Positions 49,901-58,900 of a stretch of 64,000 nucleotides of DNA are shown here, piece by piece. The translations under genes and the position numbers were made by a program. Origin of the DNA: Marisa cornuarietis (taxonomy: Eukaryota > Mollusca > Gastropoda > Architaenioglossa > Ampullariidae); assembly GCA_004794655.1 (NCBI GenBank), contig SMMW01000037.1, forward strand, positions 372,001 to 436,000. Reading direction: 5' to 3'. The notes beneath the pieces were generated by a model. That model ran no database searches, was not told the DNA's origin, and saw nothing but the letters and a program-made list of their open reading frames with translations. Position 1 is the stretch's first letter. Every line of letters begins with the position of its first letter.

Positions 49901-52900
49901 AGCTGACTGTTGTAAAAGCATGATTGACACAGCTCATGCGTACAAGGCTCCTAATGTATTGCTGTTTTTGCACTTGTTCATGCCTCCTTGTTTAATCTCG
50001 ATATAGTGTATGGGCAGCAGTAACTGACACAAACTATAGCACATGACTTGTGTGACAGATTAATGATCAAGTATGGGGTTCTTGAAGACCTCTTCCTGCC
50101 TTTAATGCTCTACATCAGTCAGTTTCATTCAAAAGGGTATGAAAGATTAAGCCATACTTAAATAACAACTGTTGTTCAGTTCTATGTGTTGTAGCACATG
50201 AATACAGGAATTAGTGCAATGGATATTAAAGTCACCGACTCGGCAGATCTTGGGGGGCCAGGTTCCGGGTGTAGACCGTCCTCCATTATTGTCATTAGCC
50301 ACTTTACTCAAGCCATTCTTCCACCCGCTCGCCCACTCCATGTAGACACAAAAATGCATTTTATAAAGTTTCACTTCAGCTGTGAGTGAAAACTACATTT
50401 CAGATGACTATGATGATATCAGCTCTTCAGTCCCTGATCTGTTTAGTCTTATTTGTCCATATCACACTGACCTGCTGATCAATGATCCATGACTTTTCTT
50501 TAAGATTGTTACCTTTAAGCTGAGAGGTGACTCTGAATAAGGAAGTTGTGAACGTCTGAGGTAGATTGTGTTCGCTGATCTAGTTGTCATTAGGTTTAAA
50601 ACATTAGGTAACATGGTGTGGGAATCAGCACCCCCAGACGTTGCATGTGTTAAGGTGATCTTGTACAGTGAGTGTGGATTGGACGTGTAACTCTTTTACT
50701 TCTGTTGTCAAAAATGAATGGATTCTTTCATGGTTTTCTGGCTCTTGACTTATTCCTTACAGTCTCCTAGTTCTTGTTCGGGTATCATATCTTTGCATTC
50801 ACTTCTGAAAAGGTGATTGACATCTCCACTATCTCGGTCTCAGTTCTATAAAATACTGCTCATTTTTCACTTACTGCACGTACCACAGTATATTCCACCT
50901 GGTGAAGAACTAAGGAAATTTACTTCGTATACCACAGTAGAATCCACCTGTTGCTGCATATGCACAATCGAATCCCCCCTGCAAAAACTAAGGAAATTTC
51001 AGCCTGTAAGATGGGCAACAGTAGTGGTGGCTAATCTGTTTGATGTCACCTCTATTATGTTGACAGATATGGTCACTGTTCATAGATCAGTGCACTAAAA
51101 ATAGACATCCTTAATCACTCTAACATGACAGATTTTGCCCAGCTTTCATCCACATAGAGCTGCCTGCACCTAGAGATATTGCAAGGGGCCCTCATATCTT
51201 GCACATTTCCTCTCTTGCATGCCTTCATTACAGTTCTTAATACATATGCTGTTGCCCATATAAGCTGGCCACTGCTTGTCACTAAAGTGGTTAAAGGGCA
51301 GCCTGGTGCATGCCATGATGTTTCCAGGGCCACCGCCAGTCCCCAAGTCCTCCTCCAGGTTCCCTGCCAGCCAAAGACTATATCCGCACCACCTCATATG
51401 TGGAAGGGGAGGGAACTTTCATCCCAGAACCAGCAGGTCATGACATGGTGAGTAGTGTTCATTCTTTTTGCCTTTTAGTTCTGTTATGTTTGTAAAAGAA
51501 CCCAATGGAATTGATGTTGGTATGGCATTAGAAAATTAAAACACTTGGCAGCATGCTTTAATTTTTGAGAAATAATGTAAACTGGTTTTGTTTCTTTCTT
51601 GAAGGATATTTATAGCTACAGAGATGTGGCGATGTCTGACAGCATTTCTTCACTGGACCAACAGTCTGTGGACAGTAGTTACATCAGTGCCAGTGGCCAG
51701 TATGTGCTTCTCTTAAGCCCTTATGTCCCTTCCTTATCATACGTGCCACTTATAAAACTTGTTTGAGTGTAAATATTTGAATATAAAACTGTTACTTTTA
51801 TGTCAGTACAGTGGGTCTAATGTTGGGGGGGGGCTATATTTAACAAAAAAAGCTGATCGTGATTATGTCAAAGCCACCTTCAGTGAATATATTAGTCTTC
51901 ATAGTTTTTTATATTTTCATTTATATAAGTTTTCAAAAACTTTCACAATACTTGTTTCAAAATTAACAAAGCTGTAGTTAGCAAAAGGGTTTATGATATC
52001 CAAAAGGGAAGAAGAGGACATGATTGGAAAAAGAGGAAAACTGTTTTCTGTTTTAACAGCAATGATACCTACCCATTCAGAAGAAGAGATTCTCGGAGAA
52101 GTGTGCTGTCTGACAGTGCTAAAGATGATTATGGTCGAGAATGTAAGTGTGCTGTTGGACAGTGCTAAAGATGACTATGGTTGAGAATGTAAGTGTGCTG
52201 TCTGACAGTGCTAAAGGTGACTGTGGTCTAGAATGTGAGTCTATCATTTTAACTACATTAAAAAATAAAAATGTCGATAAACAAGTTCTCTCATATGAAA
52301 GATATATGGACTGTGATTTTGCCATGAAGCCTAGCAATATTATAATGATACCTGGCGATACATATGTCATTGATTGCTTCATTTGCTAGTTCACCATTTG
52401 CATATGGAATAAAGTTGAAGGTTTTTTTTCTTTTTTTTTTTTTTCTTTGGTCATTGGTTCGGTCTTTGTAGAAGATAACTAGAAATGAAATCCAACAGTT
52501 TGTAACTTACGTAGGTTAATTTCCATGGTGGTCAGATACTGGCTTGTTGTTTTATTTTACTTATAAAATGAGAACCATGTGCAATTTCTGAAGCATCGAC
52601 TTCCAGGTAGATGACTAAAAGCATGCTTCCTTTTTTTTTAAAAACAGCAAAGAAACACTTTGGAACATTTCCAAGAGGTTTTGAGTCGACCAATCATCCT
52701 CCTGCAGCAGACGGTACTGGTAAGCAAGAAACTGATTTCTTTGTTAAAACTAATGTTTGCTAAATAAGATATCTTTCCTTCTTTTTCTGTTCTATAAGTC
52801 TTGTGAACTTACATAAAGTTCAAGTTTTTTCCAAAAAGGTGTAAGTTTCTTGGTCTAATGTTTACCTCAGAGCAGCAATAAAAAAAACAAACTTCACCCA

Positions 52901-55900
52901 CTTTCGTCTTCATAGTCTTCAGTTATAAGCCAGTAATTGTAATGTTATATTTTATGTCGTTCTAAGAGGATTAATATCATTCTGTCTTTCTTATCACTTA
53001 CATTTAGTGAAAATCATACAGTTAATGAGCATTCTCGTGTTTTTAGGCAACTTGACATTTCCACGATCAGCTGGTCGGCGTCCAGATAATGAATATATGT
53101 CGGTGCGGACACTAATGTCACGGGGCAGCGAGGGAACCCTCAGTACCTGCAGTAGTGGTAGCAGTGGTCTTCCTCCCGACCCTGACATGGATTCGCCCGG
53201 TGGTGCCTACCCTTCTCGCTCGTCAGCCCTCTTCACAAAATGTGAGTAGTGAAGATGTTTGTCAGTGTCAGTCTGCATGAAGATGTGAATGCCAGAGACA
53301 TAAAAGGAATTGTTCTCTGTATGCTGTAAACTAAAACAGAATGATGTTGAATAGCTTTCCTAACATTTTTGGTGGCTTTTTCCTTCAATAGAATTTATGT
53401 AATGATTTTACTAACATGACATCAACCATTTTAGATTTTATTTTTTCAGTATTTGAATTCCTGCAGTGTTGAACAGATATAGTAGAAATTCTCAGCACAA
53501 GTTGCTGTTATTGAAAGTCCACACACTCTCATGGTTTTTGACAAGAATGAATGTAGTTCCCAAAGTTCAGAGCTGTGGTCGCTCATTTATCTTGTTTGAA
53601 AAACATCATTTGAATGGTAAAGTAGAATGTACAAATTCCTAGTAATTCTACCCACACATATTCCACTTTGTACTGTCATGTGTGGACTGTGTTTTCATGT
53701 TTTGTCTCTGGTATCTTCAACCTTTTTTAAAAAAAAAAAATCTGAAGGAAAATGTGTTTGGCTGTTTTCAGCTCAGGGATCAGGTAGGACTCGAGTTGTT
53801 TGCCATAACCTATTCCTCCTCCCTCAACCCACCGACTTATTGATGCTTTGTTTTGTTTCCAGTGCATTAGTATTTTAGACGTGATTGAAACCACTTTATC
53901 TGCTTTCTCTGATCTTTTTATTTATTTTTTTATTTATTTATTTAATTTTGGTAGCTGCTCAAAGATTTGCCTCCAGAGGGACAGTAGGTCTTCCCCAAGG
54001 AACATTTGCAGCATAGTGTGCACCCAATCTTTTGTATTACTAATGCAATATATTATAAAAAATGAACTTCTCTTTCTTACAGTGTGCCTTGGCATCTCTT
54101 GTGATGTTATAAACTTCCTGTTTATGTTTTGTCTGGCTGTTACTCATTTAAGATGACCCTGTTTAGTTTGTTTTTAGTATGGCTAATTGATTTTTCAGCA
54201 TTTTATTTAAATCTGTATGTCATTAGTTTAAATATGCTTGCACCAAGAAAAGTGCGTTTTGATTTTATAAGTCAAGACAGTGAAACTGCCCTTTGAGGAA
54301 TAAGTATTTTATGCAATTTACCTGGCATTTACAGCCTTACATTTGCTAGCTATTTAATAGCATTTTTCTTAATAATCACCCTTAGTTCATGCCCATTCCA
54401 TAACAAAGATTTTTCATTTTGTGGCTGATGCGTAATGTCCATAGGATGACTCTTCCTTGATCATTTATAATAAAAGAAATCAGTGTATCACTTCACCTTA
54501 CCTGTGACTTAACATTTGCTAGAGATTTACAAATAAACACCAGTTCTACAGACGAGTTTCCTTTCTCAGTGGCTTAACAAACCACTCCCTTTACTTCCAC
54601 AGTTTTTGTGCCCCTTCAAATAATACATGTGACTTATTCCTACTTTTACATGTTAATTCTAGAATGAACGTTCAGATGACACTTTGAGTGCTTTGTAATA
54701 TTTATCTTATCTATAGTGTGTCATACATTTTTAGTGGCTGACATTACACTAGTATGTAGTGTCTAAGTTAAACACACACACCAGCCCTGTGATCATAAGA
54801 ATGTATTGGTCTAAGCTGATAATAAACCTCAGAAAAGTTTGAGGAAAAGAAGCTCAACTATAAAATGATGGAGTTTCCCCTCTTTCTCACTTACACACAC
54901 ACAGCTACACATGCTCACACATCTGTAACATCCAAACTGCCTAATGTTTGTAAGCAAGCGGCTCTGCAGTTTATCTGCTTCAGATTATGCTTTGTGTGTT
55001 TTATTATTCCAGTATTGTCTTGATGTGTGATGCCTATAAAATGTTTATTAAATTCATCAAAGCTTAGAATTATTAGAAATCATCACCTTACAGATAAATC
55101 TTAGGACACTGTCTATTCAAGTAGATCAAAGATATTTTGTATGGGATGGGAGAGGGCCATTTGGTGGGGGGTGGGGGATGGGGGTGTTTAGACCAGGGGT
55201 GGCTGAAGTACGTCTTCGGAGCAGCCCGTCTGCCAAAATGTGAAGTGCGCTTGTTTTCATTTTTTTAATTTAGCCTAGGTTAATTTGAAATTTAATTCAT
55301 CAAGTAGAGCAGCGTTAGAAATCGGCAGTCCGTAACATTCTAACATAGACAAAGAGAAAAGATAAAAAAATAACATGGCTGACGTGTCTGATGCAGTCGT
55401 TAACATCAGGGGAGGATGCCTTCAGAGGAAAGGCTAATTTTAAAGTTTTGCTGTGAACGAATTCAAACAGCTTCACTTTATACAATGAATTGAGTAAGTG
55501 AATGCCATCCTGCACTTATTTGTTGTCTATTTTATTATCACTGTTTGTTGTGTAGTCACCTGGCATGGATTTTTGGTATCTTACCGGCCCCAGCATAGCC
55601 TAGAATTTTTAGAACGGCCTGCAAAAAGAAAACTTTGCCCACCTGTGTTTTAGACCCTTCCTGAAGAAAACCTTGAACTGTGAGATGAGTAGATAACTTA
55701 TGGGTACAAAATAGGTTCAGTTCAAAGCTGTTTCAATGTTTTTCCCTACAGATTTTCTTTTTTAAAAAAATGTTTATTTCCGTCAAAGCTTTTTTTATTG
55801 TTTTAACGTTTTGTCAATTATTTAGGCTTGGCTAAAGTAACTTGTAGCGAAAGGACAAGTTAACACTGTTAAGAAATATATATAGACCAGAAAGGTCTGT

Positions 55901-58900
55901 TTGCCTATCAACTGGCATCAGCTAGTGACTTAAAGGAATGTTGACAGTCTTAATGAAATAGATTTTTTTAATGCATCACAGTTCAGTTATAAGGTAAAGA
56001 AAATTGTTTTCAAAGATGTGTCCTTTTGCATCTTTAACTTTATTTTAAGGTTCGAGAGGATTTTTATTTCCGGCAAGAAGTAGTTGTGCCATTTCCACAT
56101 CCACTCCCCTCCCCCACCCATAATTAAAATTAAAATGTAAACATATGGTTCTCTCACTAGGCAGTACAGGCTTACATTGTTCTCCCTTGGAGCTACAGAT
56201 TTTTTTTATTTTGTGTATTTTTTGTATTCTCCTGTAAATTTGGCAATCATATCCCATTTCACTCTTCTGCTTCCATCCAGTTTGTGACAGCTAGCCTTAA
56301 CTCTCTTGGTTTGAAAGGCCACCATCGTGGCTTTGCCGGGTAGCACGGGCAAGGCGATTTTCATTACTTTTTATTGCAAAGTTCAACTTTTCTCTTTTCC
56401 AAAAATGTATAGGTTTCTTGGTCTAATGTTTATCTCAGAGCAGCAATAATAAAAAAAACAAACTTCACCACTGTCGTCTTCCCAATCTTCAGTTATAAGC
56501 CAGTCATTGTAATGTTATATTTTTATCTCGAACCAAGAGGGTTAATGGTCAAGTGTATGTAAAATGTTGCTTCCCCTTAAGTAAAACGGTTACCCAGTGT
56601 GTGCCACGAGTGAGGAAAGCTTTCAAAGAAGAAGTTGTAGGGAACTCACAAATGGGGCTTATGAAGTGGTATGTCAGTTGAAGAGCAACTATATCCTGGG
56701 TGTCCTTCAACAAGCAAAGGACAGCATTCCAGTTGAGGAGTTCAGAAACAATTCATAGCAGTGGAGAATGGAATCCGTGTACATAGTTTTTAGCAGGAAA
56801 TTTGAGTCTCAAGCTTGAAAATAATTGCAAATATGGGTCATTCTGAGATCTCTGCTATGGTTTCCCTTTGTTTTGTTTTTAAACAAAAAAGACTGAAATG
56901 CACTTTTGTCATAGTGTGCAAAATATCACTCTAGGCTCTTCCAGAAATAACTAATTTTAAAGGGAAACAGTCATTTTGCAGAGTCTCAGTGTCCTTTTTT
57001 CATTTCTTCTTCAGCCCCTCGAGCTCCAACTCACTGGAAAAAAGGTCGCATCCTAGGGACTGGAGCCTTTGGAATGGTGTACCAGTGTTATGATCAAGAC
57101 ACTGGCATGGAGCTAGCCGTCAAGCAGGTGCAGCTTGGTGCTATGAATGCGGAGGTCTCCAAGGTGAGCTTTCATTTGTGAAAACAATCACTTTTACACC
57201 TCTTTCTCACACATTCTCTCACTCACACTCACTTGGTCTGAATGTATTAGATCTGCATATGCAATCCAGAGACAGCCTCAGTTGCAAATCTTCTTTTTTT
57301 TCCAGTCCCTTACAAAATTCTAGCAAAAGCTTTCATATAATGGGGATAATAATTTATCACCTGACCCCAGCTAAATTCAAATCCAACCTCCAATCTTTAA
57401 TTTTAATCTTCCCCCACATTGCTTTTTACTTTGCATATACATGTGGGTGCACTCATGCATGCATGCACATGCAACTAATATCGTTATAAAGTCTTTGTTG
57501 CAAACACTGTTTTAAGCAACAGCTCTTAGGACAAGCAAGACAAAGGTATAGTAGAAGAAAGAAATTGTATAGTATCAGATTGATGGTAAGAGATGATCAG
57601 ACAAATAGAGTGTTCTTAAGGTAAGAGCTGCTACTGCATATGTGTCTGTCTGCTGAGGTGGTTTGCAAATGAAGAGCTGGGTAGAGGCTACACCAGGAAA
57701 CTACTACTGCATGTGTCTTTGTTGAGTGCAGTTGCTGCCAGGTGAATATTATTCCTGTCTGTGTGTGCAGGAGGTCCGTGCGCTGGAGAACGAAGTTCAG
57801 CTGCTGAGAAATTTTCAGCATGAGCGCATTGTCCAGTATTATGGTTGCCAGCAAGACGCCAGTGTTCTGTCTATATTTATTGAATTTATGCCTGGGGTAT
57901 GTGGCCTTGTCTACTTCGACTTAAAGAGCATAACAAATAAAAATAGATGTGCTTATAGAATTTTAGAATAAAGTCTTTTTACTTTATCCTAACATTAGGA
58001 CAAAATAATGTCTCTTAATTTTTTTATTTGTTTTATGCATTCTCTTCATCAGAATAAGCTGCCAACACAAAATAAAGGACACAATTAGTTGAATGCAGAA
58101 GAAGAAATTGCAGCCTTATCCCTTATCTCAGTATTTGGGGAGAAACTGCAGTAAAAGCTTTTTTGGCATGTGTTACCGATTCTAAAATTTAACTTTAACG
58201 TTTGTATATCTGCATAATTAGTCACAAAATTGAATCATCTTCTTCAATGAACTTTTAGAAATCAACAGTAACTGTACAACTGTGTGTTGGTGCAGGGCTC
58301 TGTGCAAGATCATTTGAAACAGCATGGTCCTCTAAATGAGGTTCTGGCACGGAAATACACCCGGCAGGTTTTGGAAGGACTTGCTTTCCTACATAAAAAT
58401 GTCATCGTTCATAGAGATATCAAAGGTGAGAGCATATACATCATTATCATTCCTGAAGAGTCGGCCATCTGAAATGGAGCAGGTGGTACACAAAAGTACA
58501 CATATGCAAATTATAATTATCCAGTCTGGGGTCAAAGGAAAGTAAATCCTTTCAGCAGAATGGTTTTCCATGGAATTGATACAACTTTCCTTTATGCTTC
58601 ATGCGTTATGAAAAGTTTTTTTTTCTTTGATATCTATCAGTCATTTGTATTTAAAAAAATGTGTTTGTTTTGAGCATCTTGAACGCCCTTGAGTGAGTTT
58701 AAGAGGTTAAGTATTCTAAGAGTCAGTTGGCATTCGATGTGCTAAAAAAATTTTTTAAATGCATGTGTCTTCTCTACTTCATTTAGAGCTACATTTTATA
58801 AGAGGTCCTTGTCATAACGGACCTGATCCCTAGTAACTTTCTCTTATCTTTTGTTAACTATCGCAATTTAGTAATCATAGTCTTTCTATGTTTTGTGATT

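Noticed and set aside
55315..55515. Minus-strand frame inside the hAT element as transposase
   Set aside because: Only 66 codons, with no zinc finger, catalytic or dimerisation motif; the element is better seen as non-autonomous.
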